Origin: Chloroflexota bacterium
GTDB lineage: Bacteria > Chloroflexota > Dehalococcoidia > Lucifugimonadales > Lucifugimonadaceae
Assembly (NCBI GenBank): GCA_030831265.1
Contig: JAURLM010000297.1
Coordinates: 1-14,600 of the forward strand
Reading direction: 5' to 3'
Length of the DNA stretch: 14,600 nt
This document shows, one piece after another, positions 1-8,659 of this stretch. The notes beneath the pieces are model-generated. The model was not told where the DNA came from, searched no databases, and saw only the letters and a program-made list of their open reading frames with translations. Within the stretch, counting starts at the first letter, position 1. Every line of letters starts with the position of its first letter. The position numbers were made by a program, and so were the translations under genes.

Positions 1-2
1 AC

Positions 3-3000
3 ATCCTCATCACCACACCTGAATCGCTCTACCTGCTACTGACCTCTCCGCAGGCGCGCAACATCCTGCGAACCGTCCGCACCGTGATAGTTGATGAAAT
101 CCACTCGCTCTCCGGTACTAAGCGAGGCGTTCACCTCGCCCTTAGCCTCGAGCGACTGGAGCAACTCGCTCCCGGATTCCAGCGGATAGGTCTATCCGCA
201 ACGCAAAAACCACTTGAAGAAGTGGCGCGCTTTCTTGGCGGTCAAAATGTGACGAACACGCCCGACGGACTGGTAAGTGAGCCGCGTCCGGTAACGATCA
301 TCGATGCCCAGTTCGAGAAAAAACTCGAAGTGCAGGTGATCGGCATGCCGGACAGGGAGATCGGTGACGAGCAGGGTTCAGTGTGGGCTGGAATCATGCC
401 TAAGGTGCTTGATGACATCCGTGCCAACCGAACCACTCTCGTTTTCGCCAACTCTCGTCGACAGGCTGAACGTTCTGCTGACAGGTTGAACGCACAACTG
501 CGTGCTGAGGAGACCGGGACGCAGGCGGATATGAACGGTGGCTGGGCGGCTGCAAATACGCACAGTGCCGAGAGTCCCACAGGGGACCTCGAAGGACCCT
601 TCTACGCTCATCACGGCTCCATCTCAGACGAAACGCGGCACATCCTGGAAGAAGCTCTCAAGGCGGGTGAGCTTCCCGCCCTAGTTGGAACCAGCTCACT
701 GGAACTCGGTATCGACATCGGAACCGTCGATCTTGTCGTCCAGTTGCAATCACCAAAGACGGTTACACAGGGGCTGCAACGTGTCGGACGCTCAGGCCAC
801 AGGGTTGGCGAAACCAGTCGTTTCCGTATCTATGCCACGCACGAGGAAGACCTGCTGGAAAGCGCGGTGATTGCCCGCGGTATGATCGCCGGGGATGTTG
901 AGGCCGTCTACACCCCACAGAATGCACTTGACGTTCTCTCACAACAGATAGTTGCGTCAGTTGCATCCGATGACTGGGCTGTGGATGACCTGTTCGTCCT
1001 CGTTCGCTCTGCATACCCGTACCACGAACTTGCTCGAAGCAGCTTTGACGGAGTCCTGAAACTGGTCGCGGGCAAATACCCGCGCCACATATTCAACTCA
1101 CTCCGAGCCCGAATCAACTGGGACGAAGCTGGCGGAATGCTGCGCTCACTCCCGGGTACACGCATGCATGCCGTGGATAACGGCGGGGCGATAGTCGACC
1201 GTGGAGCGTTCCCTGTCTACCTGTCTGACCGTAAGACGCGTATCGGTGAGCTGGACGAAGAGTTCGTTTACGAGACGAAGGAAGGCGACGCTTTCGTACT
1301 CGGTAGCCAGGTATGGCGTGCGGCGGACATCGACGATGACCGCGTGATCGTTGAGCCGGCACCGGGAGCAGTTCCGCGGATGCCGTTCTGGCGCGGCGAG
1401 TTACCGTGGCGGCCACTTCAGCTTTCGCAAACGCTGGCCGAGTTCAAAGCTGAGATGGCACATCGTCTGGAGCCGTTCGTGGACGAAGACACGGATCCTC
1501 TGGAGATCATGGAGTGGCTGCAGCAGGAGTATCTCTGCGATGAACCTGCGGCACGACAGATCATCAACTACGTCAGACGCCAACTTCGCAGCACGGGTAG
1601 CGTGGCCTCAAACCATTCCCTGCTGATCGAGACATACAGCGATCCTATCGGCGACCGCCGTATCGTCATCCACTCGCCGTTTGGCGGCAAGGTAAATGGC
1701 CCGTGGTCGGTCGCACTGGCATCGCTCGTTAAAGAACGCACCGGAGTCGAGCCTCAAGTCGAGGTCAACGACGATGGAATCCTGTTTCGACTGCCGGGAT
1801 TCCACGATGAGCTTGTTGCAGACCTGCTCACTACGTTAGGCCCGGAAGAAATCCGTGAGCGCGTACTGGCAGGACTCACTGACTCTGCACTTTTCGGCGC
1901 GCTATTCAGGCAGAACGCCCAGCGGTCACTGCTACTCCCCGGACAGCGTAGAGGCCGCCGAACGTCATTCTGGCTGCAACGCCTGCGCTCAAAAGACCTC
2001 CTGAGCGCCTCACGCAGCTTCCAGGACTTCCCGGTGATACTTGAGACTTTCCGTGACTGCCTGGAGGATGCCATGGACCTTCCTGGCCTTCTACGGGTAA
2101 TCCAGGCGATTGGCGACGGACAGATAACTGTCACTCACCATGAATCAGCCGCTCCCAGCCCGGTCGCCCGGTCGCTCAACTTTGCTCTTGAGGCGTGGTA
2201 CATGTACCAGTGGGACGCTCCAGAGGCCGAACGTTCGCTCCAGGCTCTTGGCATGGACAGGAACCAACTTGCCGCCCTGATGCGTGACCCGTCATTTGCG
2301 GGAACACTCCGACAGGAAGCGCTGGATGAGGTTGAAGCGCAGGTGACGCATACCGCGCCCGGCAGGAGGGCACGTTCTGCCACCGAACTGGCGCAGTTGC
2401 TCGAAGAACTTGGTGATCTTACCGATGCTGAGGTGCTGGGCCGGAGTGATGGAGACGCCGATGAATGGTTGGTCAGGTTGGAGTCAGAGGGCAGGGTAGA
2501 GCGAATCCAGGTAACTGAAGGTTCTGCATGGTGCATCACACCGCATGCTGCGGAATATGGCGTCGTAACCGGCATCGCTCCAAATCCGGGGCCGTCTGAC
2601 CGAGAAGCTCTGCGGAACGTGCTAAGGCGGTTCATGGGTCGCAGCGGCCCGGTGACGGAGCAGTCGATATGTGAACGATACGGGCTGCCTGCTGCTCTTG
2701 TGACAGATGAACTGGAAGCGATGGCCGCTGACGATGAGCTTGCATGGGGTTACTTCACTGCCGACGCTGGTGGTCGTGAATGGGCCGTCAGGCAGAACCT
2801 TGAGCGAATTCAGTCTCGTACGCTTTCGCTTCTACGCTCCGAGATAAGACCTGCCTCTCCCTTGCGCTACCAGGCAGAACTTCTGCGTCTGCAACGACTT
2901 GCTCCCGATAGCAGGCAGGGCGGGGTGACTGGTCTTCGCCATGTGTTGCAGCAATTGCGAGGAATGGCGTTATCACCCGTCGAATGGACAGCACAGGTCT

Positions 3001-4217
3001 TGCCCTCGCGCGTTACGGGCTTCAACGTCGGACTGCTTGAACAGGTGATCTCTACTGGCGACTTCATCCCGGTGTTGATCTCAGAAGTTGGCAATGTACA
3101 ACACAAAATTGCCATAATTCCGCGCTCTGAAGGCAACATTTACCTACCGCACAATGTCATCGAACGCAATTCGCAGGAAGGCACTGTTCATGGTGGCATT
3201 GCGGCAGAGGTGCTGGCGTTCATTACAGGCCAGGGGTCAACTAGCGCGGCAGATCTTCGTTCCGCTTTTTCACATGTGCCTCTGTCTGAAACCCGACATG
3301 CCATTGCTGTGCTTGTGAAGTCCGGCAGAATCACCACGGACTCCTGGATTGCGCTTACCTCGTCGCTCCAACACAAACCGGCAGCTTACAGTGGCTCGAT
3401 ACAGCAATCTGCGGCGGAGCGTACAAGCCACCGTTCGCCTGCCGGTCGCAGATCGTTGGTCCGCAGACAGGCCACTCGTCACATGCGGGAACTGACTTCC
3501 GGACTTCCCGATACCGCAACGTTCTTCCCGGCCGACAGATTCACGGTTCTCGGTAAGCAGCAGGATGGGCACACCGTGGCGCAGATGCGAGCGGAAGCGT
3601 TGCTCAGGCGGCATGGTGTCGTCAGTCGGCAGGTACTTGAAAGTGAAGGCAACGGCTGGGACTGGAATGCGATCGTCAATGCACTGTCGCTTATGGAACT
3701 GCGTGGCTCAGCGCGTCGAGGTTACTTTGTTCTTGGCCTTCCGGGAGTCCAGTTTGCTCTTCCCGAACTCATTGAGCGGTTACGCAGACTGGAACGAGTA
3801 GGTGCGGATGACTTCACGGTGGTATCCGCCGGTGATGTCGCTTACATCATGACTCAGCAGATTGTTGATGCGTCGGACGGCGACGCTTCCCTGCTTACCG
3901 GTGTGAGCCGTATCCCATCCACGCATGTCGTGTTCCACGGTGATGAGCCGGTATTGCGTTCTGATGGCTCCGGTGAACGACTCACGCCTGCCCTCGACGC
4001 TGGCAGTGCCATCATAGCCACTGCTGTCCGGGCTATGCGTGACCACCTTGTGCCTTCGCAGGGATCCTATGGCAACCGTATGAGCGTCCGCACATGGGCA
4101 GGTGATGCAGTGATCGGTTCTGATGGCGAGCAGGTGTTGGAAGCAGCCGGTTTCCGCAGGGACTATCCCGCCATGACCTTTGACGCAGTCCAGGCCCGTG
4201 TGCTCAGTACCCGTTAA
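3..4217 (+). CDS. lhr: Lhr-type large ATP-dependent DNA helicase (5' end outside window)
   Basis: Superfamily 2 helicase of the Lhr family, a 3'-to-5' DNA translocase linked to DNA repair. The reading frame is open from base 3, so the start, Walker A and the Q motif lie off the left edge. Counting the codon at base 3 as 1: ITTPESLYLLLTS (motif Ib region) comes first, then the Walker B box DEIH at 31-34, SAT (motif III) at 65-67, VFANSRRQAE (motif IV), GTSSLELGIDIG (motif V) and QRVGRSGHR (motif VI) at 259-267. A winged-helix region starts near 303, followed by the Lhr-core beta domain with GELPWRPLQLS near 465. Past about 800 comes the Lhr C-terminal winged-helix array, with LRGMALSPVEWTAQVLPSRV near 970-990. 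The 1404 visible residues suggest a full length near 1540, as in long Lhr proteins whose C-terminal part in E. coli has been tied to uracil-DNA glycosylase activity. No internal frameshift is seen. The downstream radical SAM genes are probably a separate unit. Confidence 0.95.
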   Translation: MLITTPESLYLLLTSPQARNILRTVRTVIVDEIHSLSGTKRGVHLALSLERLEQLAPGFQRIGLSATQKPLEEVARFLGGQNVTNTPDGLVSEPRPVTIIDAQFEKKLEVQVIGMPDREIGDEQGSVWAGIMPKVLDDIRANRTTLVFANSRRQAERSADRLNAQLRAEETGTQADMNGGWAAANTHSAESPTGDLEGPFYAHHGSISDETRHILEEALKAGELPALVGTSSLELGIDIGTVDLVVQLQSPKTVTQGLQRVGRSGHRVGETSRFRIYATHEEDLLESAVIARGMIAGDVEAVYTPQNALDVLSQQIVASVASDDWAVDDLFVLVRSAYPYHELARSSFDGVLKLVAGKYPRHIFNSLRARINWDEAGGMLRSLPGTRMHAVDNGGAIVDRGAFPVYLSDRKTRIGELDEEFVYETKEGDAFVLGSQVWRAADIDDDRVIVEPAPGAVPRMPFWRGELPWRPLQLSQTLAEFKAEMAHRLEPFVDEDTDPLEIMEWLQQEYLCDEPAARQIINYVRRQLRSTGSVASNHSLLIETYSDPIGDRRIVIHSPFGGKVNGPWSVALASLVKERTGVEPQVEVNDDGILFRLPGFHDELVADLLTTLGPEEIRERVLAGLTDSALFGALFRQNAQRSLLLPGQRRGRRTSFWLQRLRSKDLLSASRSFQDFPVILETFRDCLEDAMDLPGLLRVIQAIGDGQITVTHHESAAPSPVARSLNFALEAWYMYQWDAPEAERSLQALGMDRNQLAALMRDPSFAGTLRQEALDEVEAQVTHTAPGRRARSATELAQLLEELGDLTDAEVLGRSDGDADEWLVRLESEGRVERIQVTEGSAWCITPHAAEYGVVTGIAPNPGPSDREALRNVLRRFMGRSGPVTEQSICERYGLPAALVTDELEAMAADDELAWGYFTADAGGREWAVRQNLERIQSRTLSLLRSEIRPASPLRYQAELLRLQRLAPDSRQGGVTGLRHVLQQLRGMALSPVEWTAQVLPSRVTGFNVGLLEQVISTGDFIPVLISEVGNVQHKIAIIPRSEGNIYLPHNVIERNSQEGTVHGGIAAEVLAFITGQGSTSAADLRSAFSHVPLSETRHAIAVLVKSGRITTDSWIALTSSLQHKPAAYSGSIQQSAAERTSHRSPAGRRSLVRRQATRHMRELTSGLPDTATFFPADRFTVLGKQQDGHTVAQMRAEALLRRHGVVSRQVLESEGNGWDWNAIVNALSLMELRGSARRGYFVLGLPGVQFALPELIERLRRLERVGADDFTVVSAGDVAYIMTQQIVDASDGDASLLTGVSRIPSTHVVFHGDEPVLRSDGSGERLTPALDAGSAIIATAVRAMRDHLVPSQGSYGNRMSVRTWAGDAVIGSDGEQVLEAAGFRRDYPAMTFDAVQARVLSTR

Positions 4218-4311
4218 GCACCTGGCAGGAAGCACCCGGCCAATTTCCTCACGTGTTCTTCACTAACCACCTGCATTTCCTCGCACCCGGGCGCAGACAC
4301 TTTTTCATTGG

Positions 4312-4325
4312 CTACGCCATCTGGC
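4312..4325 (+). repeat. small perfect inverted repeat between the helicase gene and the radical SAM pair
   Basis: ACGCC-ATCT-GGCGT is a 5-bp perfect stem with a 4-base loop, 95 bases after the helicase stop. It is followed by TTTGC, not a true T-run, so it is at most a weak terminator. Apart from an A-rich run just before base 4371, nothing else stands out in the 156-bp gap 4218-4373. Confidence 0.35.
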
Positions 4326-4373
4326 GTTTGCAGCATGGACTAAACCAGCTTCGGTATCCAGAAAAAAACAACA

Positions 4374-5543
4374 TTGTTAAGCATCACGCGCCTTCTCTGT
4401 GACACTCCAACTCCGGGTGATGACCTGCGATACGGCGAAAGGCGTCCCGGTGGTCACAACATCAAGAGCGTGCATCATCGACCTGTGGTCGTATGGAACG
4501 TCACTCGCAGGTGCAATCTCCATTGCGCCCACTGCTACAGCTCCTCACAGGATCGTGAATACCCGGATGAGTTGAGCCTTGACCAGGGAAAGGCACTGAT
4601 CGAAGACCTTGCCGAGTTCGGCGCACCTGTCCTTCTTTTCTCCGGTGGTGAACCGGTGATGCGACAGGATCTTCCTGAACTCATCGCTCACGCGCGCAAA
4701 TCGGGCTTACGCCCGGTTCTTTCCACCAATGGCACGCTGCTCAACAAAGAGAATGTTTCTCGACTTGCTGAAGCGGGTCTCGACAGAGTTGGTATCAGCC
4801 TTGATGGGCTGCAGTCGATTCACGACAAGTTTCGTGGCTCCAAAGGCGCCTTTGATAGCGCTCTCGAAGGCATACGCAACACAACTGAAGCCGGAATGAA
4901 GGTTAGTGTGCGGTTCACCATGACCGACCGCAACGTGGAAGACCTGCCGGGCATTTTCGATCTTGCTATCAAGGAAAACGTACCTCGGCTCTGTTTCTAT
5001 CACCTTGCATACGCAGGGCGTGGCGCAAAGTTGCTGCCGTTCGACCTCAGTCATGAGCGTCGGCGTGAGACCGTCGAGGACATATTCCGGCGAACTCTCG
5101 ATGAGAATTCGAACGGGAAATCCCTGGAAGTGCTGACCGTAGACAACCACGCAGACGGGCCGTTCATGCTGTTGTGGAGCCGGGAGAATGCGCCTGAACG
5201 GTCAGCCGGTATCGAAAAATTGCTGGCTCGCAACGGCGGAAACACGGCCGGGAAGGGTATTGCATGCGTGGACAACACCGGCAATGTCCACCCTGACCAG
5301 TTCTGGTGGTCACGCACGCTGGGTATCGTCAAAGAGCGTCAGTTCAGCGAGATCTGGTCTGATTCAGACAACGAATTCCTGTCATCACTGAGGGACAGGA
5401 AGCCGTTGCTCGATGAGCCTTGTCGCAGTTGCAAGTGGCTGGATGTCTGCAACGGGAACCTTAGGGTGCGCGCCGAAAGCGCAACCGGCAATCCGTGGGC
5501 CGCTGATCCCGCCTGCTACCTGACGGCTGAAGAGAGAGCCTGA
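4374..5543 (+). CDS. ahbC: radical SAM protein, AhbC/NirJ1-like (heme-type tetrapyrrole side-chain modification)
   Basis: Radical S-adenosylmethionine enzyme resembling AhbC (12,18-didecarboxysiroheme deacetylase of the siroheme-dependent heme b pathway) and the related NirJ1 proteins. The cluster motif CNLHCAHC gives Cys47, Cys51 and Cys54 for the SAM-binding 4Fe-4S cluster. SGGEP at 90-94 is the SAM-contact motif. Family hallmarks are GISLDG (140-145), CFYHLAYAGRG (207-217), LTVDNHADG (254-262) and GNVHPDQF (303-310). The C-terminal CRSCKWLDVCNGN with Cys350, Cys353, Cys359 and later Cys381 would hold an auxiliary cluster. The 389 residues match the usual length. The start is a TTG with no convincing Shine-Dalgarno. 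The N-terminus LSITRLLC fits this family, which favours that start; the frame is open back to 4344. Two bases separate it from the next gene, so the two are co-transcribed. The exact substrate is inferred: AhbC and NirJ1 cannot be told apart by eye. Confidence 0.85.
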   Translation: MLSITRLLCDTPTPGDDLRYGERRPGGHNIKSVHHRPVVVWNVTRRCNLHCAHCYSSSQDREYPDELSLDQGKALIEDLAEFGAPVLLFSGGEPVMRQDLPELIAHARKSGLRPVLSTNGTLLNKENVSRLAEAGLDRVGISLDGLQSIHDKFRGSKGAFDSALEGIRNTTEAGMKVSVRFTMTDRNVEDLPGIFDLAIKENVPRLCFYHLAYAGRGAKLLPFDLSHERRRETVEDIFRRTLDENSNGKSLEVLTVDNHADGPFMLLWSRENAPERSAGIEKLLARNGGNTAGKGIACVDNTGNVHPDQFWWSRTLGIVKERQFSEIWSDSDNEFLSSLRDRKPLLDEPCRSCKWLDVCNGNLRVRAESATGNPWAADPACYLTAEERA

Positions 5544-5545
5544 GC

Positions 5546-6664
5546 GTGGAAGAGAGAAAACACGCTTCGACGAGGCATATGGCCAGGTTCAGGGCACTTG
5601 ACCTGGACAATGACCCGTTTATTGCGTTCTGGGAAGTCACGCGGGCCTGTGCGCTGTCATGTGTTCACTGTAGGGCTAAGGCTCAACCAAAGGCTCATCC
5701 GCTGGAGTTGAACACAGACGAATGTATACGAGTCGTCGATTCACTTGCCGAATTTGACGCACCGCCCCTGCTCATCCTGAGCGGTGGAGACCCGTTCATG
5801 CGGCGGGACCTGTTCCAGATAGTGGAACACGCGCGAAGCAAGCAACTGACCGTTGCAGTTGCTCCCAGCGCCACGGCACTTGTGACAGAAGAGCGGTTAC
5901 GCAAGCTGGTCGATCTCGGTGTTTCCAGCGTTTCGTTCAGCCTTGATGGTGCCACAGCAGAGACGCATGACTCATTTCGTGGATTTGCCGGTACATTTGA
6001 CCGCACATTGCGCATGATGTCGTTCGCTAACGAGTGCGGCATGCCTTTCCAGGTGAACACTACGGTTTCTCGCCGATCAATCGATGACATCCGGCAGATG
6101 GCGCAGATCATGGCAGACAACGGGGCGGCAGTCTGGGACCTGTTCTTCCTCGTACCAACTGGTAGGGCAGCACAGGACCAGGTGCTATCCGCCGGTGAGC
6201 ATGAAAAGGTCTTCAAGTGGATCCTGGACAACGCTGGCAAATGGCCTTTCAGGATGAAGACCACACTTGCCCAGCATTATCGACGCGCGTTTGTACTGCG
6301 GAGGATGCAGGCACATCAACTGGAACCCGTGCCCGAAGAGGTTCGTCCGATGATTCGAGACGGATGGCCGGGGCCCTCGACGAATGATGGCAAAGGAACC
6401 ATGTTCATATCGCATCTTGGGGACATCTGCCCAAGCGGGTTCCTGCCAGTACGCGCTGGGAACGTGCGAACGGATGACATTCTCAGCGTTTACCGCCAGT
6501 CGCCTGTATTTACGAGCTTGCGTCAACCATCCCAGTTGAAGGGGAAGTGTGGATACTGTCCATTCAACGATGTGTGCGGAGGTTCACGGGCACGCGCTTA
6601 CGCCATGACTGGAGACATGCTGGCTACTGATCCCACCTGCGCTTATGAGCCGATAGGAGCCTAA
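5546..6664 (+). CDS. radical SAM/SPASM-type protein, AhbD-like family, partner of the upstream gene
   Basis: Second radical SAM enzyme. CALSCVHC (Cys35, Cys39, Cys42, counted from the GTG) binds the SAM cluster, and SGGDP (79-83) replaces the usual GGEP. SFSLDGATAETHDSFRGF, FFLVPTGRA and KTTLAQHYRR are typical of a family of AhbD-like radical SAM proteins often found near heme genes (TIGR04053 in my recollection). The C-terminus carries Cys295, Cys335, Cys338, Cys344 and Cys365, enough for one or two auxiliary 4Fe-4S clusters, with CGGSRARAYAMTGD as the family signature. AhbD converts Fe-coproporphyrin III to heme by two oxidative decarboxylations; a comparable role here is an inference. The GTG start lies 2 bases after the previous stop. 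ATG at 5579, preceded by GAGG at a short 3-base distance, is an alternative start that would remove 11 poorly conserved residues. The stop codon overlaps the stop of the convergent kinase gene. Confidence 0.85.
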   Translation: MEERKHASTRHMARFRALDLDNDPFIAFWEVTRACALSCVHCRAKAQPKAHPLELNTDECIRVVDSLAEFDAPPLLILSGGDPFMRRDLFQIVEHARSKQLTVAVAPSATALVTEERLRKLVDLGVSSVSFSLDGATAETHDSFRGFAGTFDRTLRMMSFANECGMPFQVNTTVSRRSIDDIRQMAQIMADNGAAVWDLFFLVPTGRAAQDQVLSAGEHEKVFKWILDNAGKWPFRMKTTLAQHYRRAFVLRRMQAHQLEPVPEEVRPMIRDGWPGPSTNDGKGTMFISHLGDICPSGFLPVRAGNVRTDDILSVYRQSPVFTSLRQPSQLKGKCGYCPFNDVCGGSRARAYAMTGDMLATDPTCAYEPIGA

Positions 6665-7857
6665 GCGACGTCTGATTGGCGTAGTTCGCCGGCCAGAACA
6701 ACCGGCAGGTCTATCTCTGCGATAGTCCCAGCACCCGTCTTGCTCCGCAGTGTCAGCGTTCCGCCGTGCAGTTCAACCAGCCCGCGAGCCAGCACCAACC
6801 CAAGTCCTGAACCCGCTTCTGTCTGGTCATTCTCGCTGCGGCGAGAAGGCTGGTCAGGGTCAAGCGGCTCAAACACCTTGACGGTCTGTTCCTCGCTCAG
6901 TCCTCGGCCACGATCAGTAACTCGGATGCGAAGACGGTTGCCTTCAGCCCATAGCTCAAGGTCAACCGGAGTTCCATCTGCGGAGTACCGGGACGCATTG
7001 CCTACCAGGCTGGTAATGATCTGAGACATACGCGGCCTGTCAGCCCATATCTTCACGGGCTGAGGTGGCGTTGTGCACCGGAGTTCCTGGCTTCGAGAAT
7101 CCATGGAGGGAATCATCAGGTCTGACACTTCCGCCACCAGGGAATCGATGCCAAATTCGGTGCGTTCCAGGCCAAGTGAACCGGCTCGGAGCCGTGCGAA
7201 ATCAACGAAATCGTTCAAAACGCGCAACAGTCTGCGGCCGGAACGGTTTGCCTTGTCGATGCGGTTTAGCTGAGCCTCATTCAGGTTACCCGGCTTGTTC
7301 TGCCTGAGCAGGTCAAGATAGGTCATAACAGTGGCGAGCGGCCCCTTGATGTCATGCGCCATCCGCCGCAGGACCTGGTCATCACTCTTCTGTTCAACCG
7401 GTGTTGCACCTGTGTGGGCTGATACGGCCATTCCGGCCACACTGGAGATTGATTTCAGATAGTTCAGCGCTGATACCGGATAGGCGTTGCCTGCCACGGC
7501 TTTGCCGACCAGCACGACGCCATTGAGGCCATCTGTGCCTGATATCGGTGCGGCAAGTTGTGTGCCGTATTCATCGAACAGGTCATCGTCCCACTGGTCA
7601 AACTGGACGGCCGGCTCCTTGAAGAACGGGTCTTCACGTCGCAGAACTGCATCCTGTGTCTCCAGCCATTTCGGGACCTGTCCGTTGTGGCGCAGGCGAA
7701 TGAACGGGGCATCAGGACGAGAATCAGCAGCAGTTTCATACCATTCGCCGTCAGCCGAACGCAGAAGAACTGCGGACCAGGAAGCCTGGACAGCGGACTG
7801 CACGGAAACTGCGATGCTGCGGACAAGCGGTGAGAGGCTGTTCGAGGCGTCTGTCAT
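6661..7857 (-). CDS. soluble sensor histidine kinase with an N-terminal GAF-like domain
   Basis: Two-component sensor kinase of 398 residues that should autophosphorylate and pass phosphate to the response regulator encoded just upstream. No transmembrane segment is visible, so it senses a cytoplasmic signal. Residues 1-150 look like a GAF domain, ending in GLNGVVLVGKAVAGNAYPVS and a hydrophobic helix. The dimerisation/H-box is RRMAHDIKGPLATVMTYLDL with His168. The ATPase part shows the N-box ending in LVGNASRYS (Asn287), the G1 box VTDRGRGLS (Asp315) and the G2 box GSGLGLVLARGLVELHGG. I chose ATG 7857 because AAGGTG lies 8 bases before it; a longer frame would run to 7956 and overlap the regulator gene with unlikely, Pro-rich sequence. 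The gap to the regulator gene is 46 bases, so the two form one operon. The stop (TAG, 6663-6661) overlaps the TAA of the opposing radical SAM gene. Confidence 0.9.
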   Translation of the reverse strand: MTDASNSLSPLVRSIAVSVQSAVQASWSAVLLRSADGEWYETAADSRPDAPFIRLRHNGQVPKWLETQDAVLRREDPFFKEPAVQFDQWDDDLFDEYGTQLAAPISGTDGLNGVVLVGKAVAGNAYPVSALNYLKSISSVAGMAVSAHTGATPVEQKSDDQVLRRMAHDIKGPLATVMTYLDLLRQNKPGNLNEAQLNRIDKANRSGRRLLRVLNDFVDFARLRAGSLGLERTEFGIDSLVAEVSDLMIPSMDSRSQELRCTTPPQPVKIWADRPRMSQIITSLVGNASRYSADGTPVDLELWAEGNRLRIRVTDRGRGLSEEQTVKVFEPLDPDQPSRRSENDQTEAGSGLGLVLARGLVELHGGTLTLRSKTGAGTIAEIDLPVVLAGELRQSDVA

Positions 7858-7903
7858 CACGGGCGCACCTTGAGAAGAACTGGTTAGATGGTTTCGTACG
7901 GGC

Positions 7904-8614
7904 TTAGGCGGCGGCTGAGTTCGATCGCTTCTCGATGTACACGTAACCAAAACCACGACGTGTGATGATCAGCTGCGGGTTGGCGGGGTTCTTCTCCACC
8001 TTCCGGCGCAGGTGTCCAACATGCCACTTGACAAGTTCTTCAGTGTCGTATTCCCGTCCCCACACACTGTGAAGGAGTTGTTCAGCGGGTACCGGCTGAC
8101 CCTTCTGGCGAACCAGCGTGGACAGCAGTTTGTATTCGGTCGGCGTCAGGTCAACGTCGTCGCCACGTACTGATACTGTGCGACGGGCGAAGTCAATTTC
8201 CAGTGCCTCGTCCGAGTACCTGTCTACGGTTGCAGGGCCGGTTGGGCTGGCCGCTCGACGTAGGCCAGCAGCGACCCGTGCGAGTATTTCACCCATGCCT
8301 GTGCCTTTGACGACATAGTCATCCGCACCCTTTTCAAATGCACGGATCTTTTCGCGTTCGTCGGCAAGTCCGCTGAGGATGATTACGGGGACGTTGGACA
8401 TGGACCTGATGCGCTCGCAGAGATCAAATCCTGTAGTGCCGGGTAGCAGGACATCCAGCAGCACAAGGTCAGGCTGGTACTGATAGAAAACCCGCAGAGC
8501 CTCGTCGCCATCTGCGACTGCCCTTGTCGAGTACCCTTCTTCAGCGAAGCCTTCTTCAAGTGCTTCCCTAACATCCAGGGAATCTTCGATCACGAGGATT
8601 TTTTGAGCTGCCAT
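7904..8614 (-). CDS. OmpR/PhoB-type response regulator
   Basis: DNA-binding response regulator of 236 residues. The receiver domain (1-120) has the acidic pair in VIEDS (Glu10, Asp11), phospho-acceptor Asp54 in LVLLDVLLPGTTGFDL, Ser81 in IILSG and Lys103. The Lys is followed by Gly (VVKGTG), where the family usually has Lys-Pro. After a short linker, residues from about 135 form a winged-helix OmpR domain: LTPTEYKLLSTLV, then VKWHVGHLRRKVE as the recognition helix, then IITRRGFGYVY as the wing. ATG 8614 is chosen over the GTG at 8659 because AGGTGGG lies 6 bases before it and the protein then begins with the standard KILVIEDS strand. It is the first gene of an operon with the histidine kinase. 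Its regulon is not shown; the radical SAM pair on the other strand is a neighbour, not a demonstrated target. Confidence 0.93.
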   Translation of the reverse strand: MAAQKILVIEDSLDVREALEEGFAEEGYSTRAVADGDEALRVFYQYQPDLVLLDVLLPGTTGFDLCERIRSMSNVPVIILSGLADEREKIRAFEKGADDYVVKGTGMGEILARVAAGLRRAASPTGPATVDRYSDEALEIDFARRTVSVRGDDVDLTPTEYKLLSTLVRQKGQPVPAEQLLHSVWGREYDTEELVKWHVGHLRRKVEKNPANPQLIITRRGFGYVYIEKRSNSAAA

Positions 8615-8630
8615 ATTGGTCCCACCTGTA

Positions 8631-8659
8631 AATATCTCTAACACGTCCGCCGTTACCAA
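8631..8659 (-). promoter_or_regulatory. possible promoter of the response regulator/kinase operon
   Basis: On the minus strand TTGGTA and GATATT are separated by exactly 17 bases, each matching the sigma-70 boxes at 4 of 6 positions. The transcript start would fall very close to the AGGTGGG ribosome site, giving a short leader. Weak, pattern-only evidence. Confidence 0.25.

Noticed and set aside
2135..2635. Long minus-strand open frame inside the helicase gene
   Set aside because: Ser/Arg-rich shadow of a gene with clear helicase motifs and correct reading frame throughout.
3780..4235. Minus-strand open frame at the helicase 3' end
   Set aside because: Antisense of the Lhr C-terminal domain, no ribosome site and no family resemblance.
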